A DNA stretch of 64,000 bases, taken from contig CABQLY010000002.1 of the NCBI GenBank assembly GCA_902465155.1, forward strand, positions 1 through 64,000. The letters run 5' to 3'. This DNA comes from an uncultured Oscillospiraceae bacterium. Its GTDB lineage: Bacteria > Bacillota > Clostridia > Oscillospirales > Acutalibacteraceae. Numbering within the stretch: the stretch's first letter is position 1; each line of letters starts with the position of its first letter. The notes under the pieces were generated by a model. That model was not told where the DNA came from. It made no database searches and worked only from the letters and a program-made list of their open reading frames with translations. Positions 1-8,348 of this stretch are shown piece after piece. The translations under genes were made by a program, and so were the position numbers.

Positions 1-330
1 TTTATCCAACGGCGAAGTTTTCTGATTTTTGTAACACATCATTGACAAACCTACATTGCAAAAAAATATTTAAAAGCAAAGGGGTTTTGTTTTAAAGGCA
101 ATTTGCGGCGGCAGCCCTAAAAATGTAATTTTGGTAACCGCTGGAAAAATGCGCAAATTTTATGCAAAAGAAATAAAACATTGAAATTGGTGTGGAATAA
201 TTTTAAATAATACACTGAAATTTACCCCCAAAACGGCTTGTTTATTGTATTTATCTTGCAAAAATGGTATAATTTTTATTGCAAAAAAATTATTTTAGCT
301 TTAAATGTTTAAAAATTGAAAAAAATAGGC

Positions 331-360
331 TTGACAAGGGGCCGGCTTAAAGTGTACAAT
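331..360 (+). promoter_or_regulatory. sigma-A-type promoter for the GGDEF/EAL pair
   Basis: A perfect TTGACA -35 box (331-336) and a TACAAT -10 box (355-360) are separated by 18 bases. They lie about 110 bases before the first gene of the c-di-GMP pair. The AT-rich stretch at 1-330 shows no credible gene. Its first 20 bases (GGCGAAGTTTTC) resemble the right arm of a terminator, perhaps from a gene left of the window. Confidence 0.65.
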
Positions 361-468
361 TCTTTTTAGAAGCCAACACAGCGCTTTCTTTTAAAAGCAA
401 CACAAAATGCCCCTTTTTGCCTTAGCAAATTTAAAATTTGCTGCGCGGTTTGGAAAGGGGGCTTTACA

Positions 469-1617
469 GTGGCGCTGCTGCTTTACGCTGAAATTAATAT
501 TGTTTGTGTTATTTTGCTGGGAATTATGGCTGCAAAGTCGCTGTTTTCCAGCTATAGCGGCACGGTTAAGGATAAAGCCTTTACCGCCTCGCTGTGGTTT
601 GTAATGTTTTGGTCGGTTTTTGATGTTTTAGAGCGCCTGGCCGAAAATTTGCCGCCGGTAAAAAATATTCCCCTGCTGTACGGGTTAAATCTGCTTTATT
701 TTATTTGCTTTGGCGCCGCGGCCTTTTGCTGGTTTTGGTACGCCGAAATTATTTACAATAAAAAAATTTTAAAAAACAAAAAACGCCGGGTGGCCTTAAC
801 TCTGCCGCTTGCGGCGTTGGTGGTTTTGCTGGTTGCCTCTTGCTTTACCGGCTGGATTTTTTATGTAGACGCCGCCGGCGTTTACCACCGCGGCCCGCTG
901 TTTTTTGTGCAGGCCGTTGTGGTGTACGGATATGTTTTTGCTACCATTGTGCAGGGCTTTTACCGGGCAAACCGCCAAACCTACTTTGCCCGTAAAAACG
1001 AGCTTACAACTGTTTCAATCTGCTCGGTTGCCATTATGGCCTGCGGGCTGCTGCAGCTGTTTTTAACCAATTTTCCGCTGCTTATTGCCGGCGTTACCGT
1101 TTCGGTGCTAATTAAATTTACCAACTCTTTAAAATTAATGATATTATTAGACCCTTTAACCGGTATTCCCAACCGGCGGGAGCTGCTTGCCAACCTGGCC
1201 GCCGAAATGAAAGCCGTAAAACCGGGGGAGGAGCTTTACTTTTTATTTATTGATGTAGATTGCTTTAAGCAAATTAACGATTCCTGCGGGCACACCGAGG
1301 GCGACCGCATTTTAAGCAAGGTTTCGGCCGCTATTAAAGATTTTTGCGAGGAAACGCACGGCTATTGCGCCCGCTACGGCGGCGACGAATTTGCCGTTAT
1401 TTTAGTTTTAAACCGCGGCAGTAATATTGGGGCCGTTTGCAGCGAGTTAAAAGGGTTTGTGCAGCAAAAGGGCATTAGCACCAGCCAAAATAACCCGGTT
1501 CGGGTAAGTGTGGGGCACACAAAATATCAGGGCGAGAGCGATACCGTTCAAAGCATTATTGCGCGGGCGGATGACGCCATGTATAAAGCCAAAGAGCAAA
1601 ATAAATTGGAATTGTAA
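469..1617 (+). CDS. membrane-anchored diguanylate cyclase (GGDEF)
   Basis: The 382-residue product has an N-terminal half made of about six hydrophobic helices (residues 1-225), followed by a GGDEF domain. The domain opens with LDPLTGIPNRREL, and the intact catalytic RYGGDEF motif has GGDEF at residues 304-308. GGDEF proteins make cyclic-di-GMP from two GTP. The membrane part is probably a sensor; I recognise no named sensory family in it. The start is GTG at 469, with a GGAAAGGGGG ribosome-binding site shortly before it. The gene ends 30 bases before an EAL-domain gene on the same strand, so synthesis and breakdown of the messenger are probably co-transcribed. No obvious inhibitory RxxD site was noted. 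Confidence 0.88.
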   Translation: MALLLYAEINIVCVILLGIMAAKSLFSSYSGTVKDKAFTASLWFVMFWSVFDVLERLAENLPPVKNIPLLYGLNLLYFICFGAAAFCWFWYAEIIYNKKILKNKKRRVALTLPLAALVVLLVASCFTGWIFYVDAAGVYHRGPLFFVQAVVVYGYVFATIVQGFYRANRQTYFARKNELTTVSICSVAIMACGLLQLFLTNFPLLIAGVTVSVLIKFTNSLKLMILLDPLTGIPNRRELLANLAAEMKAVKPGEELYFLFIDVDCFKQINDSCGHTEGDRILSKVSAAIKDFCEETHGYCARYGGDEFAVILVLNRGSNIGAVCSELKGFVQQKGISTSQNNPVRVSVGHTKYQGESDTVQSIIARADDAMYKAKEQNKLEL

Positions 1618-1647
1618 GGCGGCAAGCCCGCCGGAAAGAGGCGCGGC

Positions 1648-3405
1648 ATGGAACAAAAAGCGTCGGTACTTAGCAACATTATGCAAGAAACGCTAATTAA
1701 GCAATTAATTGCCGATTATTTTGACGAGGTTGTTTTAATTGAAACCGAAACCGGCCGGGTGCTGAATATTTCTGACCGCATTACCTGCCAAAAGCACAAC
1801 TACCGCCGGTACGACGGCAAAACCTACAACGAGCAAATGCTTGCCATTGTGCGCGACGATTTGCCGCCCGCCGAGCGCGAGGCTTTGCAAAAGGCCATTG
1901 GTTTAGACACCGTAATAAACGAGCTGAAAACAAGCGAGCAGTACAGCGTAGAGCTGGTTTTGCCGGGGCCGGGCAGCCGCGCCGTTTGCAAAAATCTTGT
2001 TTTTAAGTTTTTAGACCAAAGCCGCAAAATTATTGTTTTGGTTTGCCAGGATGTTTCGGAAATTGAATTAAACGGCACCGACCCTTTAACCGGGCTTTAC
2101 AATTCGGCCGGGTTTCACCACAAGGTAGAAGTCTGGATAAAAGCCAACCCGGGCAAACGGTTTAGAATACAGCGGTATAATATAGACCGTTTTCGGGATA
2201 TTAACGGCATTTACGGCTACGAGGTTGGCAACAAGCTGCTGCGTGATTTTGCCGGCTATATGAAGCGCTACAATTCGGCCAACAGCTTTGCCGCCCACCT
2301 AAACGCCGACCATTTTGTGCGCTTTTGCGCCGAGGACGCTTTAACGGTTAACGAGTGCTACAACAATTTTAACGACTGTTTTAAAAACTACGAGCTTAGT
2401 CTGCCTATTAAGCTGCACATGGGCGTGTACGACCTTTGCGAGCCAAACTGCGACAGCTTTACCATGAGCTACAAGGCGCTGCTGGCACTGCAATCTATTA
2501 AAGGCAGCCTAACCAAGCAAATTGCGTATTACGAGCAGGGAATGATGGCGGTTGAATTAGAGCAGCAGGAGCTGCTGGCCGACCTGCAAACCGCTATTGA
2601 AACCGGGCAGTTTGAGGTTTGGTTTCAACCGCAGGTAGATTACGCCAACAAGCGCTTAATTGGGGCCGAGGCCCTGGTGCGCTGGCGCCACCCCAAAAAG
2701 GGGTTAATTTCTCCGGCGGTTTTTGTGCCGCTGTTAGAAAAAAGCGATTGCATTGGCCGGGTAGACCGCCTGGTGTTTGAAAAGGTTTGCGCCTGCATTA
2801 GCAAGTGGCAGCGGGAAATGAAAGGCGCCGGGCAAATTCCCGTTTCGGTTAACCTTTCCCGCAACGATATTTACCGCGAAAACCTTTGCAGCAATATGCT
2901 TAAAATTTTGCAAAAGCACGGCCTAACACCCGGCGCGGTGCATTTAGAAATTACCGAAAGCGCGTATATGGAAAACTCCTTGCCCTTTACAAACACCCTA
3001 AAACAGCTGCGGCAGGCGGGCTTTTTGGTGGAAATGGACGATTTTGGTTCGGGCTATTCCTCGCTGAATTCGTTAAAGGATTTAAACATAGATAAATTAA
3101 AGCTGGACCTTAAATTTTTGGCCGGCGCACAGCAAAACAAAAAAAGCGGCATTATTATTTCGGCTATTATTAATATGGCGCACGCGCTGCAGCTGCCGGT
3201 TATTGCTGAGGGGGTAGAAACCAAAGAGCAGGCCGAAATGCTGCTAAGCTTTGGCTGCAGCCAAATGCAGGGCTATTATTTTAGCAAGCCCGTTTCGCAG
3301 GCCGAATACGAAAGCCTGCTGCGGCAGGGCACGGTTGGCATCGCCAACAATACCGCTGCGGCGGCCGCAAGCGCTTTGGCCGAGCCCGCACCCTGCAAGG
3401 CTTAA
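1648..3405 (+). CDS. c-di-GMP phosphodiesterase with degenerate GGDEF (GGDEF-EAL)
   Basis: The 585-residue product has no signal peptide and should be cytoplasmic. The order is an N-terminal region of about 140 residues (PAS-like in length, not firmly recognised), a GGDEF-fold domain beginning DPLTGLYNSAGF, then an EAL domain. The GGDEF signature is replaced by LNADHF, so cyclase activity is unlikely. The EAL domain keeps its catalytic motifs: EALVRW (Glu341), DDFGSGYSSL (Asp464, Asp465) and VIAEGVET. It should hydrolyse c-di-GMP to pGpG. The tail after residue 560 is Ala-rich. It sits 30 bases after the diguanylate cyclase, which suggests a matched make-and-break pair. Confidence 0.88.
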   Translation: MEQKASVLSNIMQETLIKQLIADYFDEVVLIETETGRVLNISDRITCQKHNYRRYDGKTYNEQMLAIVRDDLPPAEREALQKAIGLDTVINELKTSEQYSVELVLPGPGSRAVCKNLVFKFLDQSRKIIVLVCQDVSEIELNGTDPLTGLYNSAGFHHKVEVWIKANPGKRFRIQRYNIDRFRDINGIYGYEVGNKLLRDFAGYMKRYNSANSFAAHLNADHFVRFCAEDALTVNECYNNFNDCFKNYELSLPIKLHMGVYDLCEPNCDSFTMSYKALLALQSIKGSLTKQIAYYEQGMMAVELEQQELLADLQTAIETGQFEVWFQPQVDYANKRLIGAEALVRWRHPKKGLISPAVFVPLLEKSDCIGRVDRLVFEKVCACISKWQREMKGAGQIPVSVNLSRNDIYRENLCSNMLKILQKHGLTPGAVHLEITESAYMENSLPFTNTLKQLRQAGFLVEMDDFGSGYSSLNSLKDLNIDKLKLDLKFLAGAQQNKKSGIIISAIINMAHALQLPVIAEGVETKEQAEMLLSFGCSQMQGYYFSKPVSQAEYESLLRQGTVGIANNTAAAAASALAEPAPCKA

Positions 3406-3447
3406 TACTTTAGGAAAAAGGGCTCCAAAATTTAAACCAATTTTTAT

Positions 3448-3486
3448 AAACTTCGTTGCCAATTTGGCGGCGAAGTTTTTTGTTGT
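3448..3486 (+). terminator. intrinsic terminator after the EAL gene
   Basis: The left arm AAACTTCGTTGCC pairs with GGCGGCGAAGTTT across the loop AATTT, and T residues follow. It closes the c-di-GMP pair. Confidence 0.75.
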
Positions 3487-3594
3487 ACTGTTTTAAGCAA
3501 AAACATTCCCGCTTTCTACATTTACAAATTTCAGCAAAATTGCTATGATAATTATACAAATATTAATATTTTTTGTATTTGGGAGGCTAATTTT

Positions 3595-6144
3595 ATGTTA
3601 AAAAAGCTTGTTTCGTTAACACTTTGCGCGTTGCTTGTGCTAACCGCATGCATAGCGGCGCCCGTAACCGCCTCGGCCGAGGATCGGTTAACTCTTACGC
3701 AGGATTTTGAAAGCTATGCTGGAGGCACTTACGATGTAACCAATGCGGAAGTTGCCGAAACCACCGATGATGCAAACAATAAAGCGTTGCATTTTAAATC
3801 GGATTGTCCTTCTCCCGGTAATGCCTGGGCACGGGTATTTGGCAACGGGAATTCGGAAAAACCCCTTAAAGCCGGATCTACTTACAGCTTAACCTACCGT
3901 GTTTATTTAAAGAGCCACGGTAAAGACGCCAACAATAATGATAAACGAGCCATAATTAACGCCCAGTATTCTGACAACAATGTTGGCCAGTGGGCAAATG
4001 GTAGAACTACCATTAATCAATATTTTACCGACAAAGCAAAGATTGGCGAATGGGTTACCACAACTGTTAACTTTACCGCTACGAAAGACGCTTATTTAGT
4101 TTTTTATGTTGCGAATGACGGCGGTACGGGCTATTCCATTTATTCCGATTTTTATATTGACGATGTTGTGTTAAAGGAAGTAACTGAAACTACTGTTACT
4201 TTTAACTCTAATGGCGGAAGCGACTGCGCAGCCATTACCGCCTTTAGCGGTGCCGCTTTAACTTTACCTACCCCCACCAAAGAGGGCAGCGATTTTTTAG
4301 GCTGGTACGAGGACGCAGCTTTAACCAAAGGTTACATTTCGGCTTATCAACCCGAAAACGATATTACCCTGTACGCAAAATGGGATGTAGTTGGCGACGG
4401 TGTTTGGGAGCAGGATTTTGAAAGCTACATTCTTACATCTTCTAACAATAAGAGATTGCAGTCCGAAACCGTTTATGCAGGCAATTACGCTTTGCATCGG
4501 TTTGAGGTTAAAAATGCAGCCGGCGTTTTGCAGCCAAACTCTTTTGTGCCGTTATTCCCGCGTTCAACCGAAAAAGTTCAGGTTGGCAAAAAGTACACTC
4601 TAACCTTTAAATACAAAAGCGCTTCCAGCAACCCCTTTAATCTTTATTTGGTAAGCAACCGCACAGCCGAAACCAACCAGGGAACCGCCGCTTTAAGCTT
4701 TTCGGCAGCGGCCGCAGCAAATTGGACCGAAATTACTAAAACTGTTGATTTAACCGACAGCAGCAAATTTACTACCGACAGTTATTTGTGCTTATATTCT
4801 TGGGGTACTGCCGAGTATTTCTTAGATGATATTCGTTTAGTAGAATCGGCCCCCGTTACCATTACTTATGTAACCAACAATAGCACTACGGTAGAAAGCA
4901 TGACCGATTACCCCGGCACTGCTTTAACTTTGCCGACTCCCGATTCTGACACCTTAGGCCAGGTATTTGGCGGTTGGTACACCGACGAAGCGTTAACCAA
5001 CCAGTTTACGGCAGCGGTTTACCCGGCTACCAGCACAATGCTTTACGCAAAGTGGACCAAACCGGGCTGGACCCAAGATTTTGAGAGCTTTAAAGACGAG
5101 TACAACACCAATTACAGCAATGTAATTACCAGCGGAATTTCTGACCACGATTTGATTACCGTTGCCGATCGTGAGGCTGATTATGTAACCTCCGGCAAAC
5201 GCTCGATTCGTTATTCTTACGATTCCGTTGTAGACGGCGGCACCGCCTCCGGCGATAACCGCATTTTAATTAACGCCGCTGGTGACAGAAACGCCCTGTG
5301 TGATTATTTTACCAAGGCCGGTGACATTTTAAAGGTTAGCTTTAAATATAAGGTTACCACAGGAGCCCCCAAACTAACGGTACAAACCGGTTATGATGAT
5401 CTTACAAATGCTTGGGCCGCCAGTGACAAAAGCGGCATTGCCTGGAACGAAACCGACTTAGCCGGCAATGCAGGGGAGTGGCAGACCTTTACCAAGTCCT
5501 TTACTGTGAACCCGGATTCTTCTATTAGCCGTGTAAAAACTTTGGTATTTATTTTAAGAGGAGCCGGCGAGGTTTACATTGATGATGTTGAGGCTTTGGT
5601 AGTTCCCACCGGGGTTGAAACCGCTTACAACAATAAGGCCGCTATTCGCGCAGCCGATGAAACCGCTAATGTTAAACAGGGCTTCCGCCTTTACAACAAG
5701 GTAAATAAACAGTGGCTGGAGGATTACAACATTGTTGAGTTTGGCGCTTTGGCAATTCGCAAGGGCAGACTTGCCGATGGCGCTACCTTAAAAGTAAACA
5801 CCGAGAACGCCGCAAAGGGCGTTGCCTGGGTAAAAGATGGCGAATATAAGCTGTGGGAGGATTTAGGCGACAGCTACACCTTTACCGCCGTGCTGATTGG
5901 TATTCGCGAGAAGTTTTACGCCGAGGATTACAGCGTAGTAACCTACGCGAAGGATAAAGACGGCAACTACATTTACGGCGAGGTGCAAGACCTTTGCGTA
6001 TACAGCGTGGTAGAAAGCATTTTAGCTTCCTCTACCGCCAGCGAGCAGGATGTTGCTACCGCAAACGCAGTAATTGCTCAGGCTGTTGCCGCAAAGGCAG
6101 AGGACAGCTCGGTTGTAACTTACGAAGAATGGAAAAATTCTTAA
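3595..6144 (+). CDS. secreted protein: three CBM-like modules, two Listeria-Bacteroides repeats and a shared C-terminal domain
   Basis: The 849-residue product is exported by an N-terminal signal peptide (KK, hydrophobic core, cut near ASA-ED). Three jelly-roll-type carbohydrate-binding-like modules each open with a QDFES motif, at about 30-195, 268-418 and 490-665. Between them lie two InlB/Listeria-Bacteroides repeats (about 200-263 and 421-487), each ending in the LYAKW signature. The last 180 residues form a domain also found at the end of the protein at 32602-35370. There is no sortase motif, SLH, dockerin or membrane anchor, so it is probably released. A strong GGAGG precedes the ATG. 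The role is likely glycan binding or adhesion; no catalytic domain was recognised. Confidence 0.78.
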   Translation: MLKKLVSLTLCALLVLTACIAAPVTASAEDRLTLTQDFESYAGGTYDVTNAEVAETTDDANNKALHFKSDCPSPGNAWARVFGNGNSEKPLKAGSTYSLTYRVYLKSHGKDANNNDKRAIINAQYSDNNVGQWANGRTTINQYFTDKAKIGEWVTTTVNFTATKDAYLVFYVANDGGTGYSIYSDFYIDDVVLKEVTETTVTFNSNGGSDCAAITAFSGAALTLPTPTKEGSDFLGWYEDAALTKGYISAYQPENDITLYAKWDVVGDGVWEQDFESYILTSSNNKRLQSETVYAGNYALHRFEVKNAAGVLQPNSFVPLFPRSTEKVQVGKKYTLTFKYKSASSNPFNLYLVSNRTAETNQGTAALSFSAAAAANWTEITKTVDLTDSSKFTTDSYLCLYSWGTAEYFLDDIRLVESAPVTITYVTNNSTTVESMTDYPGTALTLPTPDSDTLGQVFGGWYTDEALTNQFTAAVYPATSTMLYAKWTKPGWTQDFESFKDEYNTNYSNVITSGISDHDLITVADREADYVTSGKRSIRYSYDSVVDGGTASGDNRILINAAGDRNALCDYFTKAGDILKVSFKYKVTTGAPKLTVQTGYDDLTNAWAASDKSGIAWNETDLAGNAGEWQTFTKSFTVNPDSSISRVKTLVFILRGAGEVYIDDVEALVVPTGVETAYNNKAAIRAADETANVKQGFRLYNKVNKQWLEDYNIVEFGALAIRKGRLADGATLKVNTENAAKGVAWVKDGEYKLWEDLGDSYTFTAVLIGIREKFYAEDYSVVTYAKDKDGNYIYGEVQDLCVYSVVESILASSTASEQDVATANAVIAQAVAAKAEDSSVVTYEEWKNS

Positions 6145-6174
6145 CCGAACCCGGAACAAAGCGAGGTATTTAAA

Positions 6175-6288
6175 ATGAAAAAAGATTATATTGCGCCGCT
6201 GGCCGAGGTTCAAATGTTAAAAACCGAACCGATTATGGAGTCCTCCGGCTTTAACCGCGACAACGACTTGAATGTTGACGAATTTTAA
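6175..6288 (+). CDS. short peptide, MKK-Y-P type (37 aa)
   Basis: This small gene starts at ATG 6175 behind GAGGT, 30 bases after the secreted-protein gene. The product opens MKKDYIAPLAEVQMLK, has a central IMESSG and ends in an acidic tail (DNDLNVDEF). A second peptide at 38605-38727 has the same layout: MKK-(x)Y-xxP, a hydrophobic/basic stretch, M-(D/E)-SS, then an acidic end finishing in EF. Both lie beside secreted or beta-helix genes. Short MKKY..P proteins are common and mostly uncharacterised in gut Firmicutes and Bacteroidetes (general knowledge). There is no signal peptide or membrane helix. The function is unknown; a precursor-peptide or regulatory role is only a guess. Confidence 0.7.
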   Translation: MKKDYIAPLAEVQMLKTEPIMESSGFNRDNDLNVDEF

Positions 6289-6370
6289 ATGCTTATTCCT
6301 TGGGTATTTCTCCCTAATGCCCGTTGAATAAATCGGCAAGTTAATTTTTAATTTGCCAAATCTCCCTAAC
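6289..6370 (+). ncRNA. candidate C-rich RNA ending in a terminator
   Basis: Two copies of TCTCCCT (6309-6315 and 6361-6367) flank a small hairpin (GGCAA..TTGCC), and a strong intrinsic terminator follows at once. A similar arrangement occurs at 47251-47366. C-rich unpaired motifs in Gram-positive small RNAs pair with Shine-Dalgarno sequences (established for some staphylococcal sRNAs); applying this here is inference. It may simply be the 3' UTR of the peptide gene. Confidence 0.3.
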
Positions 6371-6403
6371 AAATAAACCGTGCGTTTTGCGCACGGTTTA
6401 TTT
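6371..6403 (+). terminator. intrinsic terminator
   Basis: A 14-base-pair perfect stem, AAATAAACCGTGCG and its complement, has a short T-rich loop. It ends the secreted-protein/peptide transcript, and the stem is strong enough to work in both directions. Confidence 0.75.
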
Positions 6404-6564
6404 GCGTTTGTAGGCCGCAAAATATAAGCTTTGGTTGAAAATAATAATGTTTGTATTTTTTTGCACAAAAAATACAAAAAACGGCATTTCTTTTTCATTG
6501 AAAAATTGATTTTTTTGTGGTAAACTAAGTAGGTATTAAAACATTGGCTTTGGGGGAATTGCAA

Positions 6565-7416
6565 ATGAACTGTAATTTAGATGTTTTAAATAATTTTGGC
6601 GTTCGTTTAAACACCGTTTCGGCTTTTGGCGGCCGGGGCCGGTTTGCGCCAAACAGCCGCCATTCCTCTTACCACGGGCTGCACCCTAACGAAACCTATT
6701 ATTACATTACCGACGGCGAAATGCACCTGGAGTACAACGGCAAGTGTTTGGTTTGCCCCGCCGGCACCGTTATTTACATTCCAAACGATTACATTTACGA
6801 GCTTTACTGGGTAGATACGCCGGACGGTATTAGCGGCTGGTGCAGCGTAACATTTGAGCTTTATGACACGCAAAACAAGGTTGTTACCTTGGGGCCGGAG
6901 CCGGAAATTTTGCTGGTAGACCGCCACTTTAAGCTGCTGCCTATTTTTCAGCAAATGCACGATGTTTATGTAAATGACGGTATTGCCTGCCACTTTAAGT
7001 GCTACGAGCTGTTTTGGCAGCTTTCGTACCAGCTTAAAATGCTAACCACCAAAAACAATTTAAAAACCGAGTACAACAAAATTTACAAGGGCATTTTGTA
7101 TTTAGAGCAGCACTTTACGCAAGAGGTTGGGCCAGACGAGCTGGCCGAAATGTGCGGTCTTAGCGTTTGCTATTTCCGCCGCCTTTTTCGCCAGTATAAA
7201 GATATGTCGCCGGTAAAGTACCGCAACCTGCTGCGAATGAAAAAGGCCAGGGAGCTGTTAGAATCGGGCGATTACACCGTGGCCGAGGCCAGCGACGCCG
7301 TTGGCTGTACCGATGTTTTTTACTTTAGCAAGCAGTTTAAATCGGTTTTTGGCATTAACGCCTCCGACTGCAAGCCCCGCCCGCACATTGAAAAACAGCA
7401 ATTGCAGGAGGAATAA
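6565..7416 (+). CDS. AraC-family transcriptional regulator, cupin sensor
   Basis: The product is 283 residues from ATG 6565, which has GGGGGAATT spaced about eight bases before it; an upstream TTG at 6544 lacks this spacing. The N-terminal half is a cupin-type ligand pocket (HPNETYYYI, then GTVIYIPNDYIYEL). The last 100 residues hold the two helix-turn-helix motifs of AraC/XylS activators (ELAEMCGLSVCYFRRLF and a second ending SKQFKSVFG). Such regulators usually activate nearby sugar-utilisation genes. The adjacent secreted-protein gene upstream and the SGNH hydrolase downstream are candidate targets; the ligand is unknown. Confidence 0.85.
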   Translation: MNCNLDVLNNFGVRLNTVSAFGGRGRFAPNSRHSSYHGLHPNETYYYITDGEMHLEYNGKCLVCPAGTVIYIPNDYIYELYWVDTPDGISGWCSVTFELYDTQNKVVTLGPEPEILLVDRHFKLLPIFQQMHDVYVNDGIACHFKCYELFWQLSYQLKMLTTKNNLKTEYNKIYKGILYLEQHFTQEVGPDELAEMCGLSVCYFRRLFRQYKDMSPVKYRNLLRMKKARELLESGDYTVAEASDAVGCTDVFYFSKQFKSVFGINASDCKPRPHIEKQQLQEE

Positions 7417-7440
7417 CCCCGCTAACATTTAATAAATAAT

Positions 7441-7486
7441 CAGCGCCCCGGGGCCTTTTTTGGGCTGCCCGGGGCGCTGCATTTTG
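7441..7486 (+). terminator. strong terminator between convergent genes
   Basis: CAGCGCCCCGGG (7441-7452) pairs perfectly with CCCGGGGCGCTG (7468-7479), with a T-rich tail to the right. It lies between the AraC gene and the convergent SGNH hydrolase gene and could serve both. Confidence 0.75.
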
Positions 7487-7546
7487 TTTTAGCTTAATTT
7501 AGCTGCTGCGGCAGCTTAGCGCAAAGTAATTTACGGCGGCTAAGCA

Positions 7547-7618
7547 GCTTGGTTGGTGGCTTGGTTAGCAGCTTGGTTAGTCGCTTGGTTGGTAGTTTGG
7601 TTAGTAGCTTTGGTGGTT
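7547..7618. repeat. 12-base tandem repeat across the SGNH hydrolase stop codon
   Basis: Five units of the 12-mer GCTTGGTTRGYA occur end to end (7547-7606), and a sixth degenerate unit follows (7607-7618). The array overlaps the last codons and the stop of the minus-strand hydrolase. As the unit is a multiple of three, changes in copy number keep the frame; read through, the units would give PSxQ-like tetrapeptides interrupted by stops. Confidence 0.8.
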
Positions 7619-8263
7619 GTAATTAAACCCGCAGTGGCTTAAAAACTCTTTGGCCATTAGCGTTGCGCCCATTTGGTTGGGGTGAACCCGGTCCCACGCA
7701 ATGCAGGTAGAATGGCGGTGCTGCAAAAAGCGCTCGTACAGGGCTTGAAAATCTACCAAAATGCAGCCAAATTTTTCGGCAAGCTCGCGGCAAACGGCGC
7801 AGTATTCGTCCATTTTTTTGCGCATGGGGTCCTCGCGGTTTGGCTCCATGTAATAAGGCGTTAGCAAAAAAACACCCTTTACCGTGCCCTGCAGGGCGGT
7901 AAGCATTTTTTCTAAATTTTCGCGGTATTCGGCGGGCTGCACGGCACAATCGGGAATGGCAGGGCAATCAAACTGGCGCCAAACATCGTTAATGCCAATA
8001 CAAATGGCAACCCAGTTAGGCTTTAGGGCCAAAACATCCCGCTCAAACCGGTTTAATAAATCGCGGCTGGTGTTGCCGCTAATGCCGGAATTGGTTACGC
8101 GAATATTCCGCTCGGGGTACCAGCTAACCAGCATATTTTCAATTACCCGAACATAGCTTTTGCCGAGCCCCTCAAAAAGGCCTTCGCCCACCGGGTTGGT
8201 GCTGCCCATGTCGGTTACCGAATCGCCCGCAAAAACAATGCGGTCTAAATTTTCAAAAATCAT
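7601..8263 (-). CDS. SGNH/GDSL-family hydrolase (esterase or lipase)
   Basis: The 220-residue product has no signal peptide and is probably cytoplasmic. Block I is VFAGDSVTDMG with nucleophile Ser15, block II is GISGNTSRDL, block III is CIGINDVW and block V is WDRVHPNQMG with the catalytic Asp/His pair. It probably hydrolyses an ester, most likely an acyl or acetyl group on a carbohydrate, as many bacterial homologues do. GTAAGG precedes the ATG. The gene is convergent with the AraC regulator and is followed on its own strand by the tandem repeat. Confidence 0.87.
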   Translation of the reverse strand: MIFENLDRIVFAGDSVTDMGSTNPVGEGLFEGLGKSYVRVIENMLVSWYPERNIRVTNSGISGNTSRDLLNRFERDVLALKPNWVAICIGINDVWRQFDCPAIPDCAVQPAEYRENLEKMLTALQGTVKGVFLLTPYYMEPNREDPMRKKMDEYCAVCRELAEKFGCILVDFQALYERFLQHRHSTCIAWDRVHPNQMGATLMAKEFLSHCGFNYNHQSY

Positions 8264-8348
8264 TTTACCTTACCTGCCTTTGTGCAATTTGTTTGTAAAA
8301 TTTATTATAGCACAGAATAAAAAATAGTCCATGAAAAAAACAACATTT

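Noticed and set aside
7547..7618. 12-base tandem repeat as a short CRISPR
   Set aside because: The units are contiguous, with no spacers.
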